Below are positions 1 through 7,870 of a stretch of DNA of 9,551 nt, piece by piece. The position numbers and the translations under genes were made by a program. Numbering within the stretch: position 1 is the first letter of the stretch; each line of letters starts with the position of its first letter. Under the pieces are notes generated by a model. It was given only the letters and a program-made list of their open reading frames with translations, did no database searches and was not told the origin of the DNA. This DNA comes from Candidatus Aenigmarchaeota archaeon ex4484_52 (GTDB taxonomy: Archaea; EX4484-52), in NCBI GenBank assembly GCA_002254415.1, contig NJDR01000042.1:1-9551 (forward strand), written 5' to 3'.

Positions 1-3000
1 TATTCTTTTGGAAATGACAATTTAACAAATATTAATTATACAATTGATGGAAATGTAACTCCTGAATGGATAAATTACACACCAGAAAATTTCTCAAATA
101 TTGTTCGGGGAGATATAAAAAATGTAACAGTTAAAATTAATGCAACACAAAGAGGTTATTTTGCATCAAATATTACTGCAAATGCAACAGGAAGCATTTG
201 CAATCACCCGGGCAAATGCTATAAAAAATTATCTCTATATATTAAGGTCTTTGATTACAGCAATATTAATTTAACAAAACCAGAAGAAAATCTGTTTAAC
301 AGAAGCCAAAATAATTTAAATTTAACCTGCAATGTTTATAATTCAACAGGCAATATTGACAATTATAATATATCCTTTTATTCAATATTGCCAAATTCAA
401 CAATTGTATTTTTAAATACAACTCCGACAAATAACAGCGGATATTCTAATTATAATTACAATATTACAAATATTTCTGTTGGAAATTACACATTAATTTG
501 CAATATTACAAATAACACAGAGAAATATTATGTTGCTTCAACTTTAAATCAAAAGAATAAGACAATAACTTTATTTGGGCAATTAAATATCAGTGCAATT
601 TCTGACAATTATGAACTATATTGGTATGACAGCAATTCAGACAATAATGCTAATCTGACAGCGACCGTTACAGATGAGTATAATAATAAAATAAACAACT
701 CATTTGTGGAATTTTACTCCAACGACACAGAAGACGAGCATTTTGGAAAAATCGGAAACTGCACAACAAATATATCCGGGCAATGCACAATAAACTGGAA
801 TCCATCTATAAATACACCGTTTAATGCAACAGTATTTTACAATGCAACAAAGCCAAATTATTATTATAATTCAAGTACTGAAAATTTAACAATTAATATA
901 ATTGGGGGCTTAAGTGTTGATATAAAAACACCAGAAAATAATGCTGAAATATTCTTGAATGAGACAGTTGTTTTAAATGCAAGTACATTAGATGAAAATG
1001 GAACTGAACAAACACCTGGTTGGATAAACTGGACATTTGATGGAAATGATAGTGATGTGCTCCTGACAAATAAAACAGGAAAATGGACTGTTGAACTTTC
1101 GCGAAGTTTGGGATTGCATAATATTACTGCTACTATAAATTATACTACGGTTACTTCTGATACAAACAACATTTATTTATTTGACCCCTCTGCTATGAAT
1201 TTAACTTATGTTTCTCTACAAACAACAATTCCAAGAATTGGCGGAACCATAAATTTTACTCTAAATATTACAAATAACAGGACAGGAAATATAATTGAAA
1301 ATTACACCTGCCAGCTTACTGACAATGGCAAAGTTGTAAATGAAAGCAAAACAAAGGCAAATGGATTGTGCAATTTAACATACAAGCCAAATTGCTCTTA
1401 TTATGTTGGAAATCACACTATTGTTGCAAAAATTGTGAAAATGAAAGAGCCAAATAATATGTATTATATTCCAATAAATCAATCAAATAATTACTCAGTA
1501 AATATTACATTAACAGAGACATTAATCCCGCAAATTATTCATCCAAATATTAGCCAAAATTTTGTTCACAAAACAGATAATGTTACACTTCTTGCAAATA
1601 TTTCTGACAGATGTAAATATATAGATGCAAATTACAACTGGACTTTAATTAATCAAACGCAATTACAAAATAATACCTACTTTAATGCTTCAATTTCAAC
1701 ACTAAAAGAATTTAACTGGACAATTGCCAAAAACCATTCAAGAGGATTATTTACTTTAAATCTTTTTGTAAATTTGCAAAATTATACTTCAAATTCAACA
1801 ATAAGGAATATTACAATATTTGGGTGGGCAGAGCCAAATATTACAATTATCAACAAACAAGACAATTATGCAAAAGGTGCAAAAATAAATATTAGTTGTT
1901 TTGTATTTGATGTAAATGAGAGTTCTGGAATACAAAATTACAATGTTTCAATAATAAATACTTATATTAATGACACTATAACAGAAAATATTTTGCTTTA
2001 TTCAAACAAAACTGATTTAAAAGGGTATGTAAATTACTCTTGGAATACAACAAATCAAACCATAGGATATCACAATATAACCTGCAATATAAACAATTCT
2101 GAAAAATTATATTATAATGCATCTGTAAATACAAGCAAGACAGCAATAAAAATAATGTATCAAATTAATTTAACGCTTTTGAATATTCCTTTAAATGAAA
2201 TTTTCAGGGATGATGAATATGAAAATAGTGTTGTAAATAATACTCTTGTTTTCAATACTTCATTTTCAATCAATGCTACAAATCAGGACAACGAATCAAT
2301 AGAAAACGCAACAATCTTGTTTTATTACAACAATACATATAATTCAAATTTAACCTATCTTGCAAACTGCACTACAAATTCTTCAGGGTTGTGCAATATT
2401 GTCTTTAATCCAAGTACAAGTTTTATTCCTGCAAATTATAATATTGTATTTTATGGAACAAAAGAAGATTATTATAATTCGTCTTTCAAGAAGCACGATA
2501 TTAAAATAAAGGCCTTTTCAAGGCCAAATATAATTGAGCCAATTGAATCAGAGATTAATTATAATGAAACCAAAAATCCAACAATAGAATTTTCCTGCAA
2601 CATTGCAGAAACATTTAATTCAACAAAAGGTATTGGTGCAGGCTATAATATTACTATGTTTTTAGGGCAAAAGCAAGATGATTATTTAATTCTTCTTAAT
2701 CAGTCATGGAATAAAATAGGAGATGGAAATATAAATCAAAGCAATATCTTATTATTGAAAACCAATTCTTCAATTACTGCCAAAAAAGATATATCCTACG
2801 CAGGCAATTTATATGATAAATTAGAAATAACAATAGGTTATATTTCTCCAAATTCAGTTTGGAATTTGATAATAGGCAATGGAACAATTAATAAAACAAT
2901 ATTTACAAATAACAGCAAAACAAGAAGAACATTTAGCCAAGATTTAAATATTAATTCGCCAAAATATATTTATATCTCATTATACAATTTGTCAAATATC

Positions 3001-5703
3001 AATACTTCTAATTTAAGTATTTCTTCAATAAGATTAATAGACACTTGTTTGGAAAATGCAACAGAAATATCCAAGAGTATTATTGAGGCAATTGGCAATA
3101 ATTTAAATGGTTATGCAGGATTAAACAGTTCCGGGGATATGGAAAATCTTTTAATAAATTCTGGAAGTCCTTCTAATTCTGATCATAGAGGATGGTGGGA
3201 TTTGGGCAATAATATTTCTGTAAATAATAACTCTGTTTTTGCAAAAAGAGGAAATCAAAGCATGAAAATTGACTTAAATGGGCTAAACCCCGGAGAGCAA
3301 ACAAGTGTATTAAAAAGATTTACTTCTATGGGTGAAGATGTATTTTTAGGTTATTCTTATATTGGATTTTGGATTTACAATCAGAATGAATCTCTTGATT
3401 TAAACTTCACTCTTGATAAATCAAAATATACTGGTGCTTGTTCATATTCACAGAAATTCACATTAAAAGATGGATGGAAATATTATAATATATCTTTAAG
3501 AGATTATTTTGCCAAATGCGGAACTGGCGCACCAGCAAGTAACCAACAATACACATTTACTTTTAATAACACAGGAGCCCAAAACATTACAAACAAAAGC
3601 ATTTACATAGATGAAATAAGATTGCTTGAACCTTTATATACAGATTCAAATGGAACTGCTGCGATTGATTGGTATCCAACAGAATTTGGCGTTTTATGGT
3701 ATATGTGCAATATATCAGATTATAACTTCTATAATGCAAGCACAAATAAGGCATTTAAAAAAATTAAATTTGTAAATGTTGGCGATGGTGGAGAAGAAGG
3801 CAAAGGGGAAGAGGAAGGCAATAGAGGGAAATCCCCGGGAACTGGTGAAGATTATAATGTTAAAAGCGGGAACGACGAGGCAGGTGCAAATAATTTATCT
3901 TCATTTAATGTTACTCCTTTATATTCAGCTAAAATTATTGGAGTAAATAATTCCGGATTGCTTGAAGAATTTACAATACAGGATAAAGGCAATGTGAAAT
4001 GCGAATATGCAATAGAATTAGGACTATATGGCAGTGGATGGAAATTCTTAAATACAAGTTTGGAAAATGCTGGTGTAGTGAAAAGAATTACAATAAAGCC
4101 AAATAAAAAAAAGAAAATAAATCTTATTTATAATTCAACTGATGCAAATCCAGATAAATATTACATTAATTTAAGTTTATGGACTAATTCAACCCAGTAT
4201 TGCACGCCTCCAAAAGAAAGATTGGATATACCTGTTAATTTGACTATATTGCAGTCAAATATTTCAATTATTTATCCTAATGCTACAAAAGGAGAGAAAA
4301 TAGAAAATATTACGCATAGTAGGGCAAAAGTTGAAGAAATATATAATTGGACTGAAAATATTGAAGATACAATAACTATTCGTACAACAGCATATTACAA
4401 CAATAGTTTGGTATCTGATGTTATTTTAAGTAGTAAAGGTTTAAATTGGGAGATTTTGTTTGATGATATTCCTTGCAAAAAAATAAATGATGAATATGAT
4501 GACTATGAAAAATACTGGAAATTAGAATGCACAGCACCCAAAATTCCACTAAATCCTCTAAATCCGCAACTGCAAATAAAATTATACAAAAAACCTAATG
4601 ACAATAATTTATTTTATTATGCAAGTTATGAAAATAATGCATTAAGTTATATTGATACAATTCCGCCTGTATTTATCAACACTCCTTATTGTCAAAGACC
4701 TGTTAATTCCACAATTGAACAAAATATTACTTTATTTGATAATACAAATATCAGCAATGTTTGGGGTCAAATTAAATATCCGAATGGAACAAATGTTAAT
4801 TTGACATTTACTGCTTTAAATGAAAACAAGACGATATGGAACTATACTTTTAATGATACAAACCAAATTGGCGATTATATTATTGAAATATTTGCAAATG
4901 ATACAAACAATATTACAAATTCAACAACCACATGGTTTGGAATATATAATAATATTAGCATTGAAATTAAGCCAAAATTAAGTGTTGTATTCAAGCGCAC
5001 AGGAGATAAGAATGAAGTGCTGGGAAATATTACTACATTAAACCAAACAAATATTACTAACATTACATTATATAACAGAAATAAAAAATACAAATATGAT
5101 ATTGAAATTACAACCAACGACGATGAGGGCTTTAATAATAAAGTAGTATTTGAAAATGCACAATTAAATGAAAATGATGAAGTGAATGTTGTCTCGATAT
5201 TGCAAAGTAAAACAGTAGCAATTGGAATCGAAAATAAGACACTGGATGATTTTTCCGGTTTGCCAGATGGTGTTGGTGATGTCAAGTCCGCTGTTTCCAT
5301 AAGTCCGCTATTAAATAATCCTGCAACTACAAAAATCTATTTAAAATATAAAACAGGAGATGTGGGGAATTTATTAATATATAAATGTAAGGATAAAAAT
5401 ACTTTTTCCTGTCAGAACTGGTATGCTGTTAATACATATTATGATTATATTGAACAAAATTTATTGTATACAATATCCAGCTCTACATCTTCATATGCAA
5501 TATTTGAATGCAGTTTTGGAATAGAAAATGGAAAATGCAAACCAAAAGAATGGGGCAATGGTACTGGAACAGGCATTAGCAGTCCAGGTGGTGGAAGCAG
5601 CAGCGGCAGCGGCTCTGGCACAACCACAACAACAATTATAAATACTCCAACAAATCAGACAATACAATCTGTCTGTGGAAACAACATCTGCGAAATAAAA
5701 TAG
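1..5703 (+). CDS. Giant Ig-like, sequon-rich surface protein (5'-partial), probably the ectodomain of the downstream ATPase
   Basis: The frame is open from base 1 to the TAG at 5701-5703, giving 1900 residues with the N-terminus off the left edge; the TTG at 388 is internal to the same frame and is not a real start. Almost all of it looks extracellular: Asn/Thr/Ile-rich beta-sandwich sequence full of N-x-S/T sequons and with no membrane helix. In order I see at least six Ig-like units (about 430-3771), two jelly-roll-like segments inserted among them (about 2731-3048 and 3124-3633), an acidic Gly-rich linker (3781-3891), a NEW3-like domain (about 3907-4248), a membrane-proximal module with a C-x7-C-x2-W motif (about 4250-5520), then a Gly/Ser/Thr stalk and CGNNICE. 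It ends at ICEIK, in the middle of a cysteine motif that normally continues. The next open frame resumes with an extracellular domain, so the stop probably marks a frameshift rather than the natural end. The ligand is unknown; surface adhesion or recognition is inferred. Confidence 0.85.
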   Translation, partial: YSFGNDNLTNINYTIDGNVTPEWINYTPENFSNIVRGDIKNVTVKINATQRGYFASNITANATGSICNHPGKCYKKLSLYIKVFDYSNINLTKPEENLFNRSQNNLNLTCNVYNSTGNIDNYNISFYSILPNSTIVFLNTTPTNNSGYSNYNYNITNISVGNYTLICNITNNTEKYYVASTLNQKNKTITLFGQLNISAISDNYELYWYDSNSDNNANLTATVTDEYNNKINNSFVEFYSNDTEDEHFGKIGNCTTNISGQCTINWNPSINTPFNATVFYNATKPNYYYNSSTENLTINIIGGLSVDIKTPENNAEIFLNETVVLNASTLDENGTEQTPGWINWTFDGNDSDVLLTNKTGKWTVELSRSLGLHNITATINYTTVTSDTNNIYLFDPSAMNLTYVSLQTTIPRIGGTINFTLNITNNRTGNIIENYTCQLTDNGKVVNESKTKANGLCNLTYKPNCSYYVGNHTIVAKIVKMKEPNNMYYIPINQSNNYSVNITLTETLIPQIIHPNISQNFVHKTDNVTLLANISDRCKYIDANYNWTLINQTQLQNNTYFNASISTLKEFNWTIAKNHSRGLFTLNLFVNLQNYTSNSTIRNITIFGWAEPNITIINKQDNYAKGAKINISCFVFDVNESSGIQNYNVSIINTYINDTITENILLYSNKTDLKGYVNYSWNTTNQTIGYHNITCNINNSEKLYYNASVNTSKTAIKIMYQINLTLLNIPLNEIFRDDEYENSVVNNTLVFNTSFSINATNQDNESIENATILFYYNNTYNSNLTYLANCTTNSSGLCNIVFNPSTSFIPANYNIVFYGTKEDYYNSSFKKHDIKIKAFSRPNIIEPIESEINYNETKNPTIEFSCNIAETFNSTKGIGAGYNITMFLGQKQDDYLILLNQSWNKIGDGNINQSNILLLKTNSSITAKKDISYAGNLYDKLEITIGYISPNSVWNLIIGNGTINKTIFTNNSKTRRTFSQDLNINSPKYIYISLYNLSNINTSNLSISSIRLIDTCLENATEISKSIIEAIGNNLNGYAGLNSSGDMENLLINSGSPSNSDHRGWWDLGNNISVNNNSVFAKRGNQSMKIDLNGLNPGEQTSVLKRFTSMGEDVFLGYSYIGFWIYNQNESLDLNFTLDKSKYTGACSYSQKFTLKDGWKYYNISLRDYFAKCGTGAPASNQQYTFTFNNTGAQNITNKSIYIDEIRLLEPLYTDSNGTAAIDWYPTEFGVLWYMCNISDYNFYNASTNKAFKKIKFVNVGDGGEEGKGEEEGNRGKSPGTGEDYNVKSGNDEAGANNLSSFNVTPLYSAKIIGVNNSGLLEEFTIQDKGNVKCEYAIELGLYGSGWKFLNTSLENAGVVKRITIKPNKKKKINLIYNSTDANPDKYYINLSLWTNSTQYCTPPKERLDIPVNLTILQSNISIIYPNATKGEKIENITHSRAKVEEIYNWTENIEDTITIRTTAYYNNSLVSDVILSSKGLNWEILFDDIPCKKINDEYDDYEKYWKLECTAPKIPLNPLNPQLQIKLYKKPNDNNLFYYASYENNALSYIDTIPPVFINTPYCQRPVNSTIEQNITLFDNTNISNVWGQIKYPNGTNVNLTFTALNENKTIWNYTFNDTNQIGDYIIEIFANDTNNITNSTTTWFGIYNNISIEIKPKLSVVFKRTGDKNEVLGNITTLNQTNITNITLYNRNKKYKYDIEITTNDDEGFNNKVVFENAQLNENDEVNVVSILQSKTVAIGIENKTLDDFSGLPDGVGDVKSAVSISPLLNNPATTKIYLKYKTGDVGNLLIYKCKDKNTFSCQNWYAVNTYYDYIEQNLLYTISSSTSSYAIFECSFGIENGKCKPKEWGNGTGTGISSPGGGSSSGSGSGTTTTTIINTPTNQTIQSVCGNNICEIK
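430..3771 (+). repeat. Degenerate tandem Ig-like (Big_1-style) protein units
   Basis: At least six diverged copies of one pattern occur: a 'T-(D/N)-x-x-G-x-(C/A)-x-(I/L)' turn, a short run often ending in Pro, then a strand and a closing 'Y-Y-N-(A/S)-S'-like strand. They lie near 430-561, 757-900, 1351-1437, 2011-2154, 2362-2511 and 3640-3771. Closing strands include YYVAST, YYYNSST, LYYNAS, DYYNSS and NFYNAST. The pattern resembles bacterial Ig-like domain 1, with Cys in several units where Ala is usual. The units are diverged at DNA level, so this is an old protein repeat and not a tandem DNA repeat. The family assignment is from pattern recognition only. Confidence 0.6.
2731..3636 (+). other. 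Two putative jelly-roll / carbohydrate-binding-like domains in the surface protein
   Basis: This stretch differs from the flanking Ig units. It contains two segments that each end in a similar strand: SISSIRLIDTC at 3016-3048 and IYIDEIRL at 3601-3624. The second segment (about 3124-3633) has the order typical of galactose-binding-like/CBM folds: a Gly-Asp-Met-Glu opening, a Trp-rich stretch (GWWDLG), a GNQSMKIDL strand, a YIGFWIYN strand, a DGWKYYNISL strand and a closing DEIRL strand. In known CBM-type jelly rolls this layout accompanies binding of glycans or calcium. Actual sugar binding here is inferred, and structure prediction would be needed to place the aromatic residues. Confidence 0.45.
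3781..3891 (+). other. Acidic glycine-rich linker in the surface protein
   Basis: A run dominated by Gly, Glu and Asp with scattered Lys/Arg (for example GDGGEEGKGEEEG) breaks the Asn/Thr-rich beta sequence. It contains no sequons and no predicted hydrophobic strands until AGANNLSS. It is likely a flexible hinge separating the distal Ig/jelly-roll part from the membrane-proximal part. The bases here are visibly richer in G than the flanks. Confidence 0.6.
4250..5592 (+). other. Membrane-proximal ectodomain module, copy 1 (paralogous to about 8150-9447)
   Basis: The module carries three landmarks in order that recur in the second surface protein: a C-T/A-P-K motif (Cys codon at 4528), a D-T-x-x-P domain opening near 4651, and a C-x7-C-x2-W motif with Cys codons at 5386 and 5410. 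The equivalents in the second protein are Cys 8350, the domain opening near 8491, and Cys 9271/9295. The distance from the first Cys to the shared 104-bp repeat is 355 codons here and 366 codons there. Shared order and spacing support common ancestry, although the residues between landmarks are strongly diverged. Confidence 0.6.
5593..5696 (+). repeat. 104-bp perfect direct repeat, copy 1 (stalk plus CGNNICE)
   Basis: These 104 bases match 9448-9551 at every position; the base before the repeat differs (t here, c there). The offset is 3855 bases, a multiple of three, and both copies are read in the same frame as a Gly/Ser/Thr stalk (GSSSGSGSGTTTTT) followed by a short linker and CGNNICE. The 5' part is unusually GC-rich for this DNA (20 of its first 28 bases are G or C). 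Copy 1 ends exactly where the reading frame breaks. The true right boundary is unknown, because copy 2 is cut by the window edge. Confidence 0.97.
5696..5703 (+). other. Frame break joining the ectodomain frame to the ATPase frame
   Basis: The upstream frame stops at TAG 5701-5703, and the ATPase frame has a TAA at 5696-5698. Removing one A from the AAAA run at 5697-5700 removes both stops and gives a continuous reading CGNNICEINRNYSLEIKNN into the NEW3-like domain. A +1 slip on AAA-TAG would do the same. A sequencing or assembly error, a real mutation, a larger deletion at the repeat edge, or recoding all fit the sequence. Confidence 0.6.
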
Positions 5704-7480
5704 AAATTATTCTCTTGAAATAAAAAATAATTTAGATGCCAAAACCCTATATACAATAGCCACAACAGGAGACATACAAGAATTTATTACTCTTTCAAAT
5801 AAATCAATTACTATTCCAAAACTCAAAAAACAAAAGATTAAAATTCGCATTAAAATCCCGGCAAATGCAAGTGCTGGAATCTATACTGGGAAACTCATTG
5901 TCTCAACAAAATCAGAAACACAGCAATTGCCAATTACAATTACAATAAACAAAAAAGGAATGGCAATTGTTGATTTAATTGCTGATTTAATAAATAAAAA
6001 AATAAAAATAGGAAATATTCTGCAAGCAAAAATACTCTTAAAAAATATTGGATATTCACAAAGCATTAATGCAAGTGTTGAATATACTATATTTTCGTCT
6101 AATTACACAAAAATATATTCAACAGCAGATAATATTGTTTTTGATGATATAAAGTCATATATAAAAGATATTAATACAAGTTCAATACAAGAGGCAGGAG
6201 AATATTTTTTAAAAATTTCAGTTAAATACAGCGACAAAATAATAGAGGAAATGCAGTCATTCACAGTAATAAAGATATTTTGGACAAAGCAAAGAATGTG
6301 GTTTGCAGGCATCTTTGTAATATTAATTTCAATAATACTTGCCGGAAATTATACTTATGTTTGGTATAAGAAACAGAAATTAAAGAAAGCAAGGTATATC
6401 TTTCCTATTAATATGAAAAAACTCCCTGCATATACAAAAGATGCTCTATGGCTGGGCAAAATAGCAGAAACCAATATTGCTGCATATTTTAACAAAAATG
6501 ACATTACAACGCATATAATGACAGCAGGTGCAACAGGAGCCGGAAAATCTGTCTGTGCATCCATATTTGTTGAAGAGGCATTAAAGAAAAAAATAGCAGT
6601 GGTTGTATTTGACCCAACAGCACAATGGAGTGGATTTGTAAATCCATGCAAAGACAGAAATCTGTTGAAATCATATAAGAAATTTGGAATGAAAGAAGAA
6701 GATGCACGGCCATATAATGGAATTATCTTCAATATCCCAGATGATAAATTTACAGTAGATTTTGACAAATACAATAACCCGGGAGAAATTACTGTCTTTA
6801 ATCTAAACCGACTAACAACAAAGCAATATGACAATGCTGTATCAAATATATTGAATTCAATTCTTGCCCGTGCATGGGAAGAATCCCCTGAATTAAAAAT
6901 GATCATCGTTTTTGATGAAGTTCACAGGTTGCTTGGCAAATATGGAGGAGGCAAGGGCTATATTGCTTTGGAAAAAGCAGCAAGAGAATTCAGGAAATGG
7001 GGTCTTGGATTAATTACAATATCGCAGGTATCAAGCGATTTTAAGGAAGCTGTCTCAGGCAATATATTGACAGAAATACAATTAAATACCAAATCCAAGG
7101 AAGATATAGACCGAATAAAATACAAATACGGCGATGATTTTGCACGAAGAATTTCCCGGCAATCAGTTGGTGTTGGACTTATGCAAAATGCAAAATACAA
7201 TGACGGAAAACCATGGTTTATTAATTTCAGGCCAACATATCATTCTCCTCACAAAATTACAGATGAGATGCTAAATTTATATGACAAATATGCAAGAATG
7301 CTGGAAGAAATTGAAGTCAAAATAAATCTCTTTAAGAAGCAGGGAAAAGATATGGCCAATATGGAAATTGAATTAAAACTTGCAAAAACTAAATTAAAGC
7401 AGGCAAGATTCAAGATGTGTGAGATTTATATTACCTCGCTGAATAAAGGTATTAAGCATTTTAAGGAGCATTTGAAATAA
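5699..7480 (+). CDS. Membrane-anchored HerA/VirB4-like (DUF87-type) ATPase with extracellular NEW3-like domain; 5' end lost to a frameshift
   Basis: The frame is open from 5699, just after an in-frame TAA at 5696-5698, to the TAA at 7478-7480. It has no ATG, GTG or TTG until the TTG at 5927, and that codon falls inside a beta domain and lacks a ribosome site. Counting from 5927, residues 1-10 finish a NEW3-like domain that begins near 5702, residues about 11-118 form a second beta domain, about 125-147 a transmembrane helix (WFAGIFVILISIILAG core) followed by a Lys-rich stop-transfer segment, and about 160-440 the P-loop ATPase. Walker A is GATGAGKS (6527-6550) and Walker B is IIVFDE (Asp 330, Glu 331; 6902-6919). 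A sensor-like Gln follows in LITISQ (7025). The C-terminus is helical and charged. Topology puts the beta domains outside and the motor in the cytoplasm. HerA-FtsK relatives pump DNA or protein; the substrate here is unknown. Probably the 3' part of the upstream surface-protein gene. Confidence 0.85.
   Translation, partial: NRNYSLEIKNNLDAKTLYTIATTGDIQEFITLSNKSITIPKLKKQKIKIRIKIPANASAGIYTGKLIVSTKSETQQLPITITINKKGMAIVDLIADLINKKIKIGNILQAKILLKNIGYSQSINASVEYTIFSSNYTKIYSTADNIVFDDIKSYIKDINTSSIQEAGEYFLKISVKYSDKIIEEMQSFTVIKIFWTKQRMWFAGIFVILISIILAGNYTYVWYKKQKLKKARYIFPINMKKLPAYTKDALWLGKIAETNIAAYFNKNDITTHIMTAGATGAGKSVCASIFVEEALKKKIAVVVFDPTAQWSGFVNPCKDRNLLKSYKKFGMKEEDARPYNGIIFNIPDDKFTVDFDKYNNPGEITVFNLNRLTTKQYDNAVSNILNSILARAWEESPELKMIIVFDEVHRLLGKYGGGKGYIALEKAAREFRKWGLGLITISQVSSDFKEAVSGNILTEIQLNTKSKEDIDRIKYKYGDDFARRISRQSVGVGLMQNAKYNDGKPWFINFRPTYHSPHKITDEMLNLYDKYARMLEEIEVKINLFKKQGKDMANMEIELKLAKTKLKQARFKMCEIYITSLNKGIKHFKEHLK
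5702..5950 (+). other. NEW3-like extracellular domain in the orphaned start of the ATPase frame
   Basis: Read from 5702, this gives SLEIKNNL, then a strand-rich stretch (EFITLSNKSITIP), a KIKIRIKIP strand, the hallmark ASAGIYTGKLIVST and the closing LPITITI. The pattern 'ixip-x-A-x-x-G-x-Y-x-G-x-i-x-v ... -i-P-i-x-v' is typical of NEW3/COG1470-type beta domains. It sits upstream of every usable start codon in this frame. The domain would therefore be lost or cut if translation began at 5927, which is the main evidence that the ATPase frame is a gene fragment. Confidence 0.6.
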
Positions 7481-7493
7481 GCGCGATTAAGTG

Positions 7494-7503
7494 GTTAAAA
7501 AAC
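7494..7503 (+). promoter_or_regulatory. Weak TATA-like element before the second surface-protein gene
   Basis: The 30-base gap after the ATPase stop contains gttaaaaaac. Its centre is about 28 bases upstream of the in-frame ATG at 7526, the spacing expected of an archaeal TATA box for a leaderless transcript, but only about 13 bases upstream of the ATG at 7511. In such AT-rich DNA a match of this quality is weak evidence, and co-transcription with the ATPase gene is equally possible. Confidence 0.2.
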
Positions 7504-7510
7504 ACTTTCA

Positions 7511-7870
7511 ATGGATTTAATAAATATGATAAATAAATTAGAAATTTTCAAAGCCAAGAAAAATGACCAATCAAAAATTACAAAAAAAAAAATAATTGCC
7601 CTTGGTATTTTTTTATTGCACATAAACTCTGAAAAAGCAATAAAAAAAGTTAAAAATTTGCTGTATTGGAGATTACAAATTTTTTTGATTTTTTTTTTTA
7701 GTTTAATTTATTTTATAAATATTATTGGTTTTTCATCTTCCAGCATCCAAAATAACATTACAGTGATGTTTGAAACTAGTCCAAATTATGAAGATGGAAT
7801 TTGGAATATTTATATTGGGTGTAATCCAGAATTATTTAATTTCACTGTCAATTTTATATTGACACAATAA
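7511..7870 (+). CDS. N-terminal fragment of a second surface protein, with signal peptide
   Basis: This 119-codon frame begins at ATG 7511, 30 bases after the ATPase stop, with no Shine-Dalgarno site. Other possible starts are ATG 7526 and TTG 7658. The last lies just before a classic signal peptide: a basic segment, a very hydrophobic stretch (IFLIFFFSLIYFINIIGF) and a serine run. The mature part begins like the other ectodomain, with sequons (NNIT, NFT). It stops at TAA 7868-7870 after NFILTQ. From 7840 a different frame is open and continues the same kind of protein, with a domain opening DTIKPILLF. Adding one T to the TTTT at 7852-7855 joins the two as VNFYIDTIKPI. I read this as the 5' end of the gene that continues to the window edge. 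The first 49 residues are low-complexity and may be untranslated. Confidence 0.6.
   Translation: MDLINMINKLEIFKAKKNDQSKITKKKIIALGIFLLHINSEKAIKKVKNLLYWRLQIFLIFFFSLIYFINIIGFSSSSIQNNITVMFETSPNYEDGIWNIYIGCNPELFNFTVNFILTQ

Noticed and set aside
388..390. TTG as start of the first surface protein
   Set aside because: The same frame is open to base 1 with the same Asn/Thr-rich domain style, there is no ribosome site, and no signal peptide follows; it is an internal codon.
4875..5300. Minus-strand open frame of 141 codons
   Set aside because: Antisense to the membrane-proximal module; its hydrophobic, Ser-rich translation is what reverse-complemented Asn/Thr/Lys codons produce.
5698..5703. Programmed +1 frameshift at AAA-TAG
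   Set aside because: Formally possible, but no stimulatory structure or upstream Shine-Dalgarno-like element is visible and a one-base indel or repeat-edge misjoin explains it more simply; kept only as an alternative.
5927..5929. TTG as the true start of the ATPase gene
   Set aside because: It falls within the last strands of a beta domain whose earlier strands are encoded upstream in the same frame, has no ribosome-binding site, and would give an extracellular segment without a signal peptide.
6355..6906. Minus-strand open frame of 183 codons
   Set aside because: It lies antisense to the conserved Walker A to Walker B core of the ATPase and its translation shows no recognisable domain; it is a shadow of the coding strand.
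7489..7507. Hairpin aagtg...cactt after the ATPase stop as a terminator
   Set aside because: Only a 5-bp stem with a 9-base loop and no downstream T-run; too weak to call.
7689..7699. Run of 11 T as an archaeal terminator
   Set aside because: It lies inside the signal-peptide hydrophobic core (Phe codons) and the frame stays open across it; it could be a slippage site but is coding.
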